Positions 24,731 through 33,837 of a DNA stretch of 64,000 bases are shown piece by piece. Made by a program: the position numbers and the translations under genes. The stretch is from Suilimivivens sp964393865 (lineage in GTDB: Bacteria > Bacillota > Clostridia > Lachnospirales > Lachnospiraceae): assembly GCA_964393865.1 (NCBI GenBank), contig CAYMUW010000009.1, forward strand, positions 1 through 64,000. The letters run 5' to 3'. Under the pieces are notes generated by a model. It worked only from the letters and a program-made list of their open reading frames with translations, searched no databases and was not told the origin of the DNA. The first letter of the stretch is position 1. Every line of letters begins with the position of its first letter.

Positions 24731-25174
24731 ATGGCAAGATTTATTTATCGAATGCAGAGCATCCTTGATATTAAGGTCAAGCTGGAGGAGCAGGCCAAAA
24801 CGGAATTCGCCGCTGCCAGACTCCGTCTGGATGAGGAAGAGGAAAAGCTTCAGATTTTGATGGACAGAAAGCTTGGTTATGAGGAGCAGGGAAGAATTCT
24901 TCGCAGGGACAGCCTGAAAGTCATGGAGATTATGGAAAACAAGGAAGCCATCAGCAGAATGGAGGAGTTTATCCTGTTTCAAACCAAAATGGTGACGCAG
25001 GCGCAGGAAGAGCTGGAGGAAGCAAGAATACGGCTTCAGGAGGCTATGAAGGAAAGCAAGACTCAGGAGAAACTGAGGGAAAAGGCTTTTGATGAATTTA
25101 TTCATGAAGAAAACGCAAAAGAGGCTAAGGAAATCGATGAGCTTACCAGCTATACCCATAGTCGGAAAGGCTAG
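24731..25174 (+). CDS. fliJ: Flagellar export chaperone/stalk protein FliJ
   Basis: This 147-residue, almost entirely helical and highly charged protein forms a coiled coil, as FliJ does. It is recognised by position after fliI, length and the start FIYRMQSILDIKVKLEEQAK. FliJ inserts in the FliI hexamer and helps open the FlhA gate. The start is ATG 24731, with GGAGCAG at 24721-24727. Confidence 0.85.
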   Translation: MARFIYRMQSILDIKVKLEEQAKTEFAAARLRLDEEEEKLQILMDRKLGYEEQGRILRRDSLKVMEIMENKEAISRMEEFILFQTKMVTQAQEELEEARIRLQEAMKESKTQEKLREKAFDEFIHEENAKEAKEIDELTSYTHSRKG

Positions 25175-25191
25175 AAAGAGTAGGACGAAAT

Positions 25192-26073
25192 ATGCCATTG
25201 GATGAAGGTCTGACGCCTGAGGATGCCAAGCTGGAGAGGCAGCGTCTTAAGGAAGAAAAGAAAAAATTAAAAAATGAGCAGAAGGCGCAGCGGAAGGAAG
25301 CAAAAGCCAGAGCAAAGGAAATTGCCAGCCGGGCATCGGATCTCTCAGATGATGAGGAGACCAATACCGGTTCTGTTTTCATGGTTACTTTTGTGATTGT
25401 GCTGATTTGGATTGCGATCTTATGTCTGGTGGTGAAGCTTGATTTCGGCGGTTTTGGAAGCAATGTGCTTACACCTGTTTTGAAGGATGTGCCGGTTCTG
25501 AATCTGATTCTGCCCAAGAACACGGAGGTAGCGGTGAGTGAAGAGGAAAGTGAGGCATACGGCGGCTATAGCAACCTTCGCGAGGCGGTAGATTATATCA
25601 AAGAGCTGGAACTGGAACTGGAACGGGCTCAGTCGGCGGAAAGCACAAGCTCCGACGAGGTGGCGGAACTGAAGGCCGAAGTGGAACGTCTGAAAACCTT
25701 TGAGGACAGTCAGATAGAATTTCAGCGGATTAAAACGGAATTTTATGAGGAAGTGGTCTATGCGGAGAATGGACCGGGCATAGAAGAATACAGGAAATAC
25801 TACGAAGAAATGGACCCTGCTACTGCGGAATATTTGTATAAGCAGGTGATACGTGAGATAGAAGAAAGCGATGAGATCAAGGAATATGCGCAGGCATACT
25901 CTGAGATGAAGCCCAAGGCTGCCGCTGCTATTATGGAGGAAATGACCGATAATCTGGACTTGGCGGCACGGATACTGGGTGCAATGGAGGCGGATAAGAG
26001 AGGCGCAATTCTGGCAGCAATGGATCCGGAAATTGCGGCAAAACTCACCAAAATAATGGATCCTGAGTCTTAA
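25192..26073 (+). CDS. MotE/YlxF-like protein with MgtE N-terminal-type domain
   Basis: This 293-residue protein has a basic N-terminal region with coiled coil (LKEEKKKLKNEQKAQRKEAK), a single membrane helix (about 60-85, FMVTFVIVLIWIAILCLVVK), a long coiled-coil region and a C-terminal superhelical repeat domain (AAAIMEEMTDNLDLAARILG, then MEADKRGAILAAMDPEIAAK) like the MgtE intracellular N domain. Members in flagellar operons (YlxF in Bacillus, MotE in alphaproteobacteria) support the stator or motility, where studied. Its exact role is not proven here. It lies 17 bp after fliJ; a sigma-D-like site follows it. Confidence 0.7.
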   Translation: MPLDEGLTPEDAKLERQRLKEEKKKLKNEQKAQRKEAKARAKEIASRASDLSDDEETNTGSVFMVTFVIVLIWIAILCLVVKLDFGGFGSNVLTPVLKDVPVLNLILPKNTEVAVSEEESEAYGGYSNLREAVDYIKELELELERAQSAESTSSDEVAELKAEVERLKTFEDSQIEFQRIKTEFYEEVVYAENGPGIEEYRKYYEEMDPATAEYLYKQVIREIEESDEIKEYAQAYSEMKPKAAAAIMEEMTDNLDLAARILGAMEADKRGAILAAMDPEIAAKLTKIMDPES

Positions 26074-26097
26074 GAATTCCACTCCTTGAACCGATAT
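26071..26097 (+). promoter_or_regulatory. Sigma-D (sigma-28)-like promoter upstream of fliK
   Basis: TAAG (26071-26074), a 15-nt spacer and ACCGATAT (26090-26097) match the pattern TAAA-N15-GCCGATAA at 3/4 and 6/8 positions with the correct spacing. It overlaps the stop codon of the preceding gene and lies 55 bp before fliK. It could boost hook genes by the operon's own sigma-D. Confidence 0.4.
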
Positions 26098-26151
26098 ATA
26101 TTGTGTACCTTGAAAAAGAGCCACAGGCTTATAAAGAATGGAGGAATGTGA

Positions 26152-27567
26152 ATGACAAGTGCACCTGTAAAGGGTGTGGGTGCCCAGATGAATTTCGTGG
26201 GCGGAACAAATCTCACACAAACGGGTGGTACGAACCAGACAAACAGTTTTGAAGACGTGATGTCAAAGACCCAAAACGGTGGCGCTGACCTGACAAGCGG
26301 ACAGCCTGCGACGGTGAAAAGCCGTGCAGAAGCGGCAAGAAGCGTAAATCAGAACCGCAGGGATACCGTAAAAACAGCCCAGACTTCCGAAGGAACGTCA
26401 AAAGCAGAAAACGCAGATGAGTATGCAGACGCCGTAAAGGAAACCGGAGAGGAGCTTACCAGGGATATCGCAGAGAAATTGGGAGTTTCCGAGGAAGAAG
26501 TGGTAAAAGCCATGGAAGAGCTTGGACTTTCGGTGTATTCTCTTTTGGAGCCCGCAAATCTGACCCAGCTGGTGCTTACGCTTTCGGGGGAGGATTCGTC
26601 GGCACTTCTTACCGATGAAGGACTTTTCGCAAAGCTGCAGGATATTTTGCAGGCAGCAGGGACAGCCGGAGAGGATTTGATGAAGGAGCTGGAGGTCAAT
26701 CCGGAGGAAATGCAGAGCATACTGGAAACACTGCAGAGTTCGGAGCAGAACAAAGGGTTGGAAGTCGGCAGTTTGATGGATGAGCAGAATGCTTTAAACG
26801 CTGAGGCGGATGAAGCCGGAGATCAGTCAACACAGATCACGGTGGAGGTAAAATCTGCCGGAGAGACGGTAAAGCTTGCCACCGATGAGAATGGAAACGT
26901 AGACAAAACAATTGGTACCGTATCACAGGAAACAGAAACCAAAGCTGTCCAGTCGCAAAACGATGACAGACAAGACAGCGAAAACAAAGGAAAGTCCGGT
27001 GAAAACGAACACACCACAAATCCCCTGATTGATGCCATTATACAGAATAGGGCACAAGCACAGGAGACTGTACCCGTAGAACAGACAGGTACTTTTTTCA
27101 GCAGCCAGACGCAGGATATTATGGATCAGATCATGGATTATATGAGGATCCAGCTTAAACCCGGGATGGATCAGCTGGAAATGCAGTTACACCCGGCCAG
27201 TCTTGGAACCGTGCATGTACAGATCGCTTCAAGAGGCGGTGAGGTTACAGCACAGTTTCATGTACAAAATGAAACCGTCAAGGCTGCAATTGAGAGTCAG
27301 ATCGTAGAATTGAAGGAAAGCTTAAAGGATCAGGGTGTAAAGGTAGAAGCAGTGCAGGTTACTGTAGAAAGTCACGGATTTGAAAGCAATCTCTGGCAGG
27401 GACAGGGAAGGGAGCAGAATACTTCCTCACAGAGCCGCCAGAAGACGCCGAGGCGGATCAATTTAAATGATCTGGATGCGTTGTTTGAGGAACAGGCCAG
27501 TGAAGAGGAGCTTTTAAGCGCCCGCATGATGGAAGCAAACGGAAATACAGTAGACTACACGGCGTAA
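26152..27567 (+). CDS. fliK: Flagellar hook-length control protein FliK
   Basis: This 471-residue protein has a low-complexity, Gln/Glu/Ser-rich N-terminal two thirds acting as a molecular ruler and a conserved Flg_hook C-terminal domain, MRIQLKPGMDQLEMQLHPAS then LGTVHVQIASRGGEVTAQFH (about 325-410). FliK is exported and switches FlhB specificity when the hook reaches length. The start is ATG 26152 with TGGAGGAATGTG. The N-terminal part is poorly conserved, as in all FliK. Position before flgD supports the call. Confidence 0.9.
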   Translation: MTSAPVKGVGAQMNFVGGTNLTQTGGTNQTNSFEDVMSKTQNGGADLTSGQPATVKSRAEAARSVNQNRRDTVKTAQTSEGTSKAENADEYADAVKETGEELTRDIAEKLGVSEEEVVKAMEELGLSVYSLLEPANLTQLVLTLSGEDSSALLTDEGLFAKLQDILQAAGTAGEDLMKELEVNPEEMQSILETLQSSEQNKGLEVGSLMDEQNALNAEADEAGDQSTQITVEVKSAGETVKLATDENGNVDKTIGTVSQETETKAVQSQNDDRQDSENKGKSGENEHTTNPLIDAIIQNRAQAQETVPVEQTGTFFSSQTQDIMDQIMDYMRIQLKPGMDQLEMQLHPASLGTVHVQIASRGGEVTAQFHVQNETVKAAIESQIVELKESLKDQGVKVEAVQVTVESHGFESNLWQGQGREQNTSSQSRQKTPRRINLNDLDALFEEQASEEELLSARMMEANGNTVDYTA

Positions 27568-27615
27568 TAAGTGCAAAGCCTGCATAAGGCAGGGCGGCAC
27601 AGAAAGGAGAAACAG

Positions 27616-28344
27616 ATGGCAGTAGATGCAATTGTAGAAAACGGAAAGGTTGTTGAAACCGTTACGGAAACATCCGTTAAGAAAGCTACAACAAGCGATG
27701 GAATGGATAAGGATGCATTTTTGCAGTTGTTGGTAGCGCAGATGAAGTATCAGGATCCCCTGGAGCCTACGTCAAACACAGAGTACATATCACAGTACGC
27801 AACCTTCTCACAGGTGGAGCAGATGCAGAACATGGCATCAACCATGGAGCTGGTAAGGGCTTCTTCCATGGTGGGTAAGCAGGTAGAGATTCAAACCACA
27901 GATTCTAATGGAGAAACCAACGTTGTACAGGGTATGGTGGAATATGTGGCTTACGAGAATAATAAGGCTTATGTTTCTATTGACGGTACTCTTTACTCCG
28001 CAGATGATGTGAAAGCGGTAATTGACGATACCTATCAGACGGCGCTGGATCTTGGAATTGCTTTTGCTACAGCAATGAATAAGCTTCCTGCATTGGAGAA
28101 CTTAACTCTTAACGATAAGGAGAGCGTGGAAAGCCTGCAAAACGGATTTAACAGCATGACTTCATATCAGCAGTCTTTTATTGCCAATGATTATATCGAA
28201 AAGCTTCAAAAATATGTAGAGCGTATTGCAGAGCTTGAGGCAGCAGCAGAGGCAAGTGAAAATGCAGATGGCAGTACAGGGGAGACGGATGGCGAAACCA
28301 CAGATGGCGATGAGTCCGCCGAAACTGTTTCCGATGGAGAGTAG
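27616..28344 (+). CDS. flgD: Flagellar hook assembly scaffold FlgD
   Basis: This 242-residue cap protein for hook growth contains the FlgD signature MDKDAFLQLLVAQMKYQDPL, then EPTSNTEYISQYATFSQVEQ (about residues 30-70). The start is ATG 27616 (AAAGGAGA at 27603-27610); the frame extends upstream to 27571 without homology. A C-terminal acidic tail with Gly/Thr/Glu/Asp (about 210-242) is unusual and probably disordered. Confidence 0.93.
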   Translation: MAVDAIVENGKVVETVTETSVKKATTSDGMDKDAFLQLLVAQMKYQDPLEPTSNTEYISQYATFSQVEQMQNMASTMELVRASSMVGKQVEIQTTDSNGETNVVQGMVEYVAYENNKAYVSIDGTLYSADDVKAVIDDTYQTALDLGIAFATAMNKLPALENLTLNDKESVESLQNGFNSMTSYQQSFIANDYIEKLQKYVERIAELEAAAEASENADGSTGETDGETTDGDESAETVSDGE

Positions 28345-28386
28345 CAGCAAGCAGGATGCGTGGTAATCACTCAGGGAGGAGGAAGA

Positions 28387-28785
28387 ATGAAAATTCAAAA
28401 TAACTCGTTCCTTTCCATTGAGCAACTGCAGGATCAATACCTGAACCCCAATAAAAGCAGTACTCCGGCAAGAATACCGGATGGGAAAAGCTTTCAGGAA
28501 ATTTTGGAAAGCAGCCGGGCAAAGAATTCCGGTGAAGTGAAATTTTCCAAGCATGCGGCCAACAGGCTTGCGGATCGGAATATTGAGCTTACCGAAAATC
28601 AGCTGGACCGCTTGAAGGAAGGCACCGAGAAGGCAGGAGCAAAAGGAATTAAGGAATCGCTGGTCATTGTGGATCAATTGGCTTTTATCGTGAATATACC
28701 AAGCAGTACGGTGGTAACAGCCATGAACAGACAGGACGCAGCGGAAAACGTATTTACTAATATTGACGGAGCCGTAATTATATAG
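28387..28785 (+). CDS. Flagellar operon protein (TIGR02530 type)
   Basis: This 132-residue protein is the conserved small ORF found between flgD and flgE in Firmicutes. It contains the signature FSKHAANRLADRNIELTENQ then LDRLKEGTEKAGAKGIKESL and ends with DQLAFIVNIPSSTVVTAMNR. The start is ATG 28387 with GGGAGGAGGAAG immediately before. The function is unknown; its place in the operon and the KHA.R...R signature are the only clues. Confidence 0.85.
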   Translation: MKIQNNSFLSIEQLQDQYLNPNKSSTPARIPDGKSFQEILESSRAKNSGEVKFSKHAANRLADRNIELTENQLDRLKEGTEKAGAKGIKESLVIVDQLAFIVNIPSSTVVTAMNRQDAAENVFTNIDGAVII

Positions 28786-28865
28786 CCGGACCTTTTGGAG
28801 GCTTATAGTTCCCGAATGACAGACGGAACGAAATACGGCGAAAGACTTAAGGAGGTCATTTCATT

Positions 28866-30308
28866 ATGATGAGATCATTATTTGCTGGTGTGGCAGGTCT
28901 TAAAGCGCACCAGACAAGAATGGACGTTATCGGTAACAATATTGCCAACGTCAACACAACAGCATACAAATCACAATCCATGACATTCAGCGATCTGATG
29001 TATCAGACTACGCAGGCAGCTTCCGGCGCAAATGCGGTTACGGGCGTAGGCGGTATCAATGCAAGACAGATCGGTCTCGGTTCCAAAACCAGTGCAATTA
29101 AAACAGCAATTTCCAGTCAGGGAGCTACCCAGACAACCAATGATCCCTTTGATCTTATGATTACAGGGGATGCATTCTTTATTGTAAGTAAGGGCAATGC
29201 TTCCGGTAATTATTTCACCAGAGACGGTTCCTTCTATGTAGACGGACAGGGAAATCTGGCCATGACCAGTACCGGTTACAATGTAATGGGCTGGCAGTAT
29301 GATGAGGATCTGGGTGCAATCAAAAAAGACACGGTGTCCGCTCTTCGTATTATGACGGAAGCCAACATGACTTACCCGCCGGAGGCAACCACACAGGCCA
29401 CGGTAAGCGGCGTTGTGGATAAGAATGATACAGATGTTAACAGTACTTCCGGAAGAATGATGAATCTGGAATTTTATGACAATCAGGGGTATAAGTATAC
29501 CGCAAGAATGAGCGTACATGTCGCTGACGGGGATGCAGGTGAATTTTATGTACAGCTGGATGATATTCTGGATGCCAATGGCAAGAGTATTATGTACGAA
29601 TATGATGGTCAGGGACTGCTTACTACAACCAAAACTGATGTGGGCAATGCGATTACATTCGGCGGAAACATTCCAATTAGCGGTACTGACGCAGACGGTA
29701 CAGCTACAACCACAACGGTTTCTGATGCCGTAAAACTGAAATTTATACAGGGAACAGGTGCTTTCGAGTATGTGGGAAGCGAAGGCTCGACATCAACAAT
29801 CCTGCAGTTCAGTACAGATCCGGTAACCGCAAATTTTAAGAATATAACCATCGATTTTTCCGCCACAGGAAATTACAACGTAAACGGCGTTTCCACCATT
29901 GGAGCGCTGAAGGGCGGCGATGGCGGCATTGGATCAGGACGTCCCATCGGTGAGATGAGCGGTATCAGCATTGCAAAGGACGGTCTTATTACAGCATCCT
30001 ATGACAATGGTCAGTCCAGAATTTTGGGACAGATTGCAGTGGCAACATTTGCTAATCCTTCCGGACTTTCCAAGGAAGGCGATAACCTGTATGCGGCAAC
30101 CATGAACTCGGGAGAGTTTGACGGCATCGGTCAGGATATTACGGAAGGCGGCGGATACATGAATTCCGGCGTACTGGAGATGAGTAATGTAGATCTTGCT
30201 GCAGAGTTTACGGAAATGATCACTACACAGAGAGGTTTTCAGGCAAACAGCCGTATTATCACTGTTTCAGATACGTTGCTGGAAGAGTTGACCAATCTGA
30301 AGAGATAA
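28866..30308 (+). CDS. flgE: Flagellar hook protein FlgE
   Basis: This 480-residue protein is the hook subunit. It has the N-terminal rod/hook motif HQTRMDVIGNNIANVNTTAY (about 19-38) and C-terminal EMITTQRGFQANSRIITVSD; in between lie Thr/Gly/Asp-rich surface domains with no membrane segment. The start is ATG 28866 (next ATG at 28869); AAGGAGG is at 28849-28855. Hook proteins of this size are usual for Clostridia. A hairpin follows at 30370-30402. Confidence 0.94.
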   Translation: MMRSLFAGVAGLKAHQTRMDVIGNNIANVNTTAYKSQSMTFSDLMYQTTQAASGANAVTGVGGINARQIGLGSKTSAIKTAISSQGATQTTNDPFDLMITGDAFFIVSKGNASGNYFTRDGSFYVDGQGNLAMTSTGYNVMGWQYDEDLGAIKKDTVSALRIMTEANMTYPPEATTQATVSGVVDKNDTDVNSTSGRMMNLEFYDNQGYKYTARMSVHVADGDAGEFYVQLDDILDANGKSIMYEYDGQGLLTTTKTDVGNAITFGGNIPISGTDADGTATTTTVSDAVKLKFIQGTGAFEYVGSEGSTSTILQFSTDPVTANFKNITIDFSATGNYNVNGVSTIGALKGGDGGIGSGRPIGEMSGISIAKDGLITASYDNGQSRILGQIAVATFANPSGLSKEGDNLYAATMNSGEFDGIGQDITEGGGYMNSGVLEMSNVDLAAEFTEMITTQRGFQANSRIITVSDTLLEELTNLKR

Positions 30309-30369
30309 TGGATAAATGTAAGGTAACAGTGTAATACCTGCATATCCGGGAGAATAAGTACATATGGCA

Positions 30370-30402
30370 AAAGGGAACCTGGCTTTTTGAGGGGTTCCCT
30401 TT
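30370..30402 (+). terminator. Hairpin between flgE and flbD, possible attenuator
   Basis: AAAGGGAACC (30370-30379) and GGTTCCCTTT (30393-30402) form a perfect 10-bp stem with a 13-nt loop. The run after it (TTAGCCTTTTC) is only partly T-rich, so it may lower downstream expression or protect mRNA ends rather than fully terminate. Confidence 0.5.
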
Positions 30403-30440
30403 AGCCTTTTCAAAGTGATATAAAGGAAAAGAGCGGAAAA

Positions 30441-30626
30441 ATGATAGAAGTGACGAAAATAAACGGAAGTAAAGTGCTGGTTAATCCGGATTTGATGGAG
30501 CTGGTGGAAGAAACACCTGATACAGTGATAGCGTTTACGACTGGCAGAAAAATAATTGTAAAAGAAAGTAGACAAGAGATAAAAAATCTTGTAAAATCAT
30601 ATAGAAGGGATATTTTTGCGGATTAA
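30441..30626 (+). CDS. flbD: Flagellar protein FlbD (SwrD-like)
   Basis: This 61-residue protein matches the FlbD/SwrD family: IEVTKINGSKVLVNPDLMEL, EETPDTVIAFTTGRKIIV, KESRQEI. SwrD in Bacillus raises swimming torque by acting near the stator. It is translated from ATG 30441, with AAAGGAAAAGAGCGG upstream. It directly precedes motA by 20 bp, which fits the stator link. Confidence 0.88.
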   Translation: MIEVTKINGSKVLVNPDLMELVEETPDTVIAFTTGRKIIVKESRQEIKNLVKSYRRDIFAD

Positions 30627-30646
30627 CGTAAAAAAAGGTGAAAATT

Positions 30647-31441
30647 GTGGATTTAGCGTCGGTTTCAGGCATTGTGCTATGTTTTGCCATGTTTGCGTAC
30701 GGTGTTATTGATAATGCCGGTATTGCAAATATGGATCGTTATTTGGATTTTCCGTCGGCAATTATTACGTTCGGCGGTGCCTTTTTTGCTATTTTAGCAT
30801 CCAATACCCTGTCTGATTATTTAGGCGGCTTAAAGAGTTTTTTGTTGATTTTCAAATCTCCTTCCATGGATGTGAAAGGCATGATACAGAAAATCATTGA
30901 TTTGTCCAATGTTGCCAGAAAGGAAGGTCTTCTCGCTCTGGAAGAGGCAACCGGCGAGCTGGATGACGAGTTTATGAAGAAAGGAATTCTGCTTATAGTG
31001 GACGGTACGGACCCTGAACTGGTACGCGGAATTTTGGAGACGGAGTTAATCAGCGTTGAGGACAGGCATAAAAAGAAAATCGGCTTTTGGGAAGATTTAG
31101 GAGCAATGGGACCTGCATGGGGTATGATCGGTACTCTGGTAGGTCTGGTTAACATGCTTTACGAAATGGAAAATCCTTCCACAATCGGTCCTTCCATGGC
31201 CGTGGCATTGATTACCACGTTGTATGGTTCACTGCTTGCCAACTGGATTTGCGCTCCGGTTGCAGGTAAGCTGAAAGTCAACAATGCCAACGAAATTATG
31301 ATGAAAGAGATTATGATAGAGGGGCTTCTGTCTATTCAGGCGGGAGAAAACCCCAGAGTCATAGAAGAAAAATTAAAATCCTTCCTGGCACCGGGTGACC
31401 GGATCGTGCAGACTGACGGAGGTGAAGAAGAGAATGGCTAA
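30647..31441 (+). CDS. motA: Flagellar motor stator protein MotA
   Basis: This 264-residue proton (or sodium) channel subunit has four hydrophobic segments, with the motif GAMGPAWGMIGTLVGLVNML (about 155-175) in the third, and the cytoplasmic loop with charged residues that meet FliG (LEEATGELDDEFMKK). The start is GTG 30647, 6 nt after AAGGTG (30635-30640), though GTG 30638 is also in frame. Its stop overlaps motB by 8 bp. Confidence 0.94.
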   Translation: MDLASVSGIVLCFAMFAYGVIDNAGIANMDRYLDFPSAIITFGGAFFAILASNTLSDYLGGLKSFLLIFKSPSMDVKGMIQKIIDLSNVARKEGLLALEEATGELDDEFMKKGILLIVDGTDPELVRGILETELISVEDRHKKKIGFWEDLGAMGPAWGMIGTLVGLVNMLYEMENPSTIGPSMAVALITTLYGSLLANWICAPVAGKLKVNNANEIMMKEIMIEGLLSIQAGENPRVIEEKLKSFLAPGDRIVQTDGGEEENG

Positions 31442-32243
31442 AAGGAAACCGGATGAACCGCCCAAAGGCGCTCCGGCGTGGCAGTCCACTTTTGCGGACT
31501 TGATGAACCTGCTTCTTTGCTTTTTTGTTATGTTGTTTTCCATGTCCAGTATTGATGCACAGAAATTCGAGCTTTTGGCTGCATCCTTTAACCAGACCTT
31601 CAGTATTTTTACGGCTGGTGCTACAGCTATTGGAGACGGTGTGTTGATCAGTATGGGTGTCAGTCAGTTAAATGAGCTGGATGATTACATCAACAGCACT
31701 GGCAGGGATGCGGAAGGAGAGACTATTCCGGAGGATCTGGAGTCTGCCTCAGAGGTGATGGAGGAGGCGAAGCTCAGGGAATCAGAGGAGCTTGCGGAGA
31801 AGATTGAGGAAGCGGTTAAAGAGAAGAATTTAGAGAAAGAAATTGACATAGAATTTACGGCACAGTATGTTCAGCTTACCTTAAACGGCGCTCTGCTTTT
31901 TGATTCTGGCAGTGTAGTGATTAAAGAGGAAGCAATGCCGTTGATGAACCAGCTTGGGATTATCCTGCAAAGGTTCAGCGAAGGTGTGATTGAAATAGAA
32001 GGGCATACGGACAATGTGCCTATGTCGGGTGCCAAGTATTCCAACAACGACGAGCTTAGCAGCGGACGTGCTCTTTCGGTTTTCTATTATCTGGAGGAAA
32101 ATACCACGCTGGATATGAGCATAGTTAAGCATTCAGGAAGAGGCGAATATGTGCCCATTGCGGATAATTCCACGGAAGAGGGCAGAGCTCGCAACAGAAG
32201 AGTGGAAATTAAAATATATAATTCACTGAGCTCCTATGAATGA
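31434..32243 (+). CDS. motB: Flagellar motor stator protein MotB
   Basis: This 269-residue protein has an N-terminal helix with the ion-binding Asp22 (FADLMNLLLCFFVMLFSMS) and a C-terminal OmpA-like peptidoglycan-binding domain (IEIEGHTDNVPMSG, then SSGRALSVFYYLEE and GRARNRRVEIKI). The start is ATG 31434, inside the end of motA, with GGAGGTGAAGAAG at 31418-31430 as ribosome binding site. Together with MotA it forms the stator. Confidence 0.94.
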   Translation: MAKRKPDEPPKGAPAWQSTFADLMNLLLCFFVMLFSMSSIDAQKFELLAASFNQTFSIFTAGATAIGDGVLISMGVSQLNELDDYINSTGRDAEGETIPEDLESASEVMEEAKLRESEELAEKIEEAVKEKNLEKEIDIEFTAQYVQLTLNGALLFDSGSVVIKEEAMPLMNQLGIILQRFSEGVIEIEGHTDNVPMSGAKYSNNDELSSGRALSVFYYLEENTTLDMSIVKHSGRGEYVPIADNSTEEGRARNRRVEIKIYNSLSSYE

Positions 32244-32263
32244 GTTTGGAAAGGTTTTAAATT

Positions 32264-32791
32264 ATGAAAAAAAATTTGATTTCAATTGTGATATTGGCGC
32301 TTTTGATTGTTAATATCGTTTTAACATCGATTATGATGTTCAGCGTGGTAAGCACCAATAAAAAGACAGCGGCACTGGTAACGGATATTGCATCGGCAAT
32401 CAGTCTGGAACTGGGAGACGATGCTGAGGAGGAGGCAGTGACGGTGCCTATGGATCAGACGGAGCCTTATACAATTTCTGATCTGACAATTATTTTAAAG
32501 AAGGGTGTGTCGGAGGACGGAACGGTAGAAGAGAAGGATCATGTGGCAATTCTTTCCGTGACTCTTTCCATGAATACCAAGCATAAGGATTACAAGACCT
32601 ATGGTGCAGATCTTTCTACCAGGGAGGATCTGATTAAAGGACAGATTATAGAAGCGGTAAGCCAGTATACGGTGGACGAGATTAAAGAAAATCAAAAAAT
32701 GGTAACAGATGATATCTTAAACAGAATTCAAAAGCTTTTTGATTCGGATTTTATCTTTGACGTATCATTTAGCAGCACGCTCTATCAGTAG
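32264..32791 (+). CDS. fliL: Flagellar basal-body-associated protein FliL
   Basis: This 175-residue protein has an N-terminal membrane anchor (about 7-27, ISIVILALLIVNIVLTSIMM) and a periplasmic FliL/stomatin-like domain with the DEIKENQKMVTDDILNRIQK C-terminal helix. FliL rings the stator and raises torque. The start is ATG 32264 with TTGGAAAGG. Confidence 0.85.
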   Translation: MKKNLISIVILALLIVNIVLTSIMMFSVVSTNKKTAALVTDIASAISLELGDDAEEEAVTVPMDQTEPYTISDLTIILKKGVSEDGTVEEKDHVAILSVTLSMNTKHKDYKTYGADLSTREDLIKGQIIEAVSQYTVDEIKENQKMVTDDILNRIQKLFDSDFIFDVSFSSTLYQ

Positions 32792-32853
32792 ATGCCGTAC
32801 CTGGAGGTTTTGTTGACGGAATAGGACGGCTGAAACGAAGGAGGTGAAAACTC

Positions 32854-33834
32854 GTGGGCGAGGTATTGTCTCAAAGTGAGATCGACAATTTGCTTGCAGC
32901 GCTTAGCAGCGGTGAATTGGATATGGATCAAATGCAGGATACAGGAGACAAGCAGGTGAAGGATTATGATTTTAAGAGGCCTGCGAAGTTTTCCAAGGAG
33001 CATTTACGAACACTGGAAATTATATATGAGCATTACGGAAGATTAATATCCACCAATCTTCCCGTATATCTTCGAAAGAATATACAGGTAGGAGTGGCCA
33101 GTTCAGAAACGGTTACGTTTTCGGAGTTTACCAATGCCCTGTCAAATCCTGTTATTCTGGGAATTGTAGATTTTAAGCCCTTAAGCGGCAATATTATTAT
33201 TGAACTGTCACCCAATCTTGGCTTTGCAATGATAGACAGGATGCTTGGCGGACAGGGAGTGCCGCTTGAAAAGTCCAGAGATTTTTCGGAAATAGAGATG
33301 ACGATTCTTCAAAAGCTTATGGTTATCTGCATGCAGCTTATGCGGGAACCCTGGAGAAATGTTATTGATATTGAACCGATGATGGAGAGGATAGAGACCA
33401 ATGCGCAATTTGCACAGGTAATTGCGCCCAGCGATATGATAGCGATTGTTTCCATGAATGTTAAGATTGGAGATGCGGAAGGGTTTATGAATATCTGCCT
33501 TCCATATTTTACGCTGGAAGACGTGATGGATAAGTTGAACACCAAATACTGGTTTTCAACGATGCAGAAAAGTGATACAGTAAACTATGAAGAGCATATT
33601 GAATCGCTCATCAGGAGAATAGATGTGCCGATTAAGGCCGTACTTGGAAAGAGTTGCGTATCTGTTAATGATTTTCTGAACTTGCAGATCGGTGATATCA
33701 TCAGGCTTGACACAAGAGTGGAACAGGAAATGGATGTCTATGTGGGAAATATTAAAAAATTTACCGCGCTTCCGGGTTCCAGTAAAGACAATTATGCGGT
33801 GCGGGTGACATCGGTGATCAGAGAGGGGGAGTAA
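32854..33834 (+). CDS. fliM: Flagellar motor switch protein FliM
   Basis: This 326-residue switch protein has the N-terminal CheY-P binding peptide LSQSEIDNLLAALSSGE, a middle domain with AMIDRMLGGQG (GGxG, contacts FliG), and a C-terminal FliN-like domain (LNLQIGDIIRLD). The start is GTG 32854, with AAGGAGGTGA upstream. It is immediately followed by fliY. Confidence 0.96.
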   Translation: MGEVLSQSEIDNLLAALSSGELDMDQMQDTGDKQVKDYDFKRPAKFSKEHLRTLEIIYEHYGRLISTNLPVYLRKNIQVGVASSETVTFSEFTNALSNPVILGIVDFKPLSGNIIIELSPNLGFAMIDRMLGGQGVPLEKSRDFSEIEMTILQKLMVICMQLMREPWRNVIDIEPMMERIETNAQFAQVIAPSDMIAIVSMNVKIGDAEGFMNICLPYFTLEDVMDKLNTKYWFSTMQKSDTVNYEEHIESLIRRIDVPIKAVLGKSCVSVNDFLNLQIGDIIRLDTRVEQEMDVYVGNIKKFTALPGSSKDNYAVRVTSVIREGE

Positions 33835-33837
33835 GGC

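Noticed and set aside
25420..26220. - strand ORF (266 codons) opposite the MotE-like gene
   Set aside because: Cys/His/Ile-rich shadow frame without ribosome binding site or domain; the + strand gene fits the operon.
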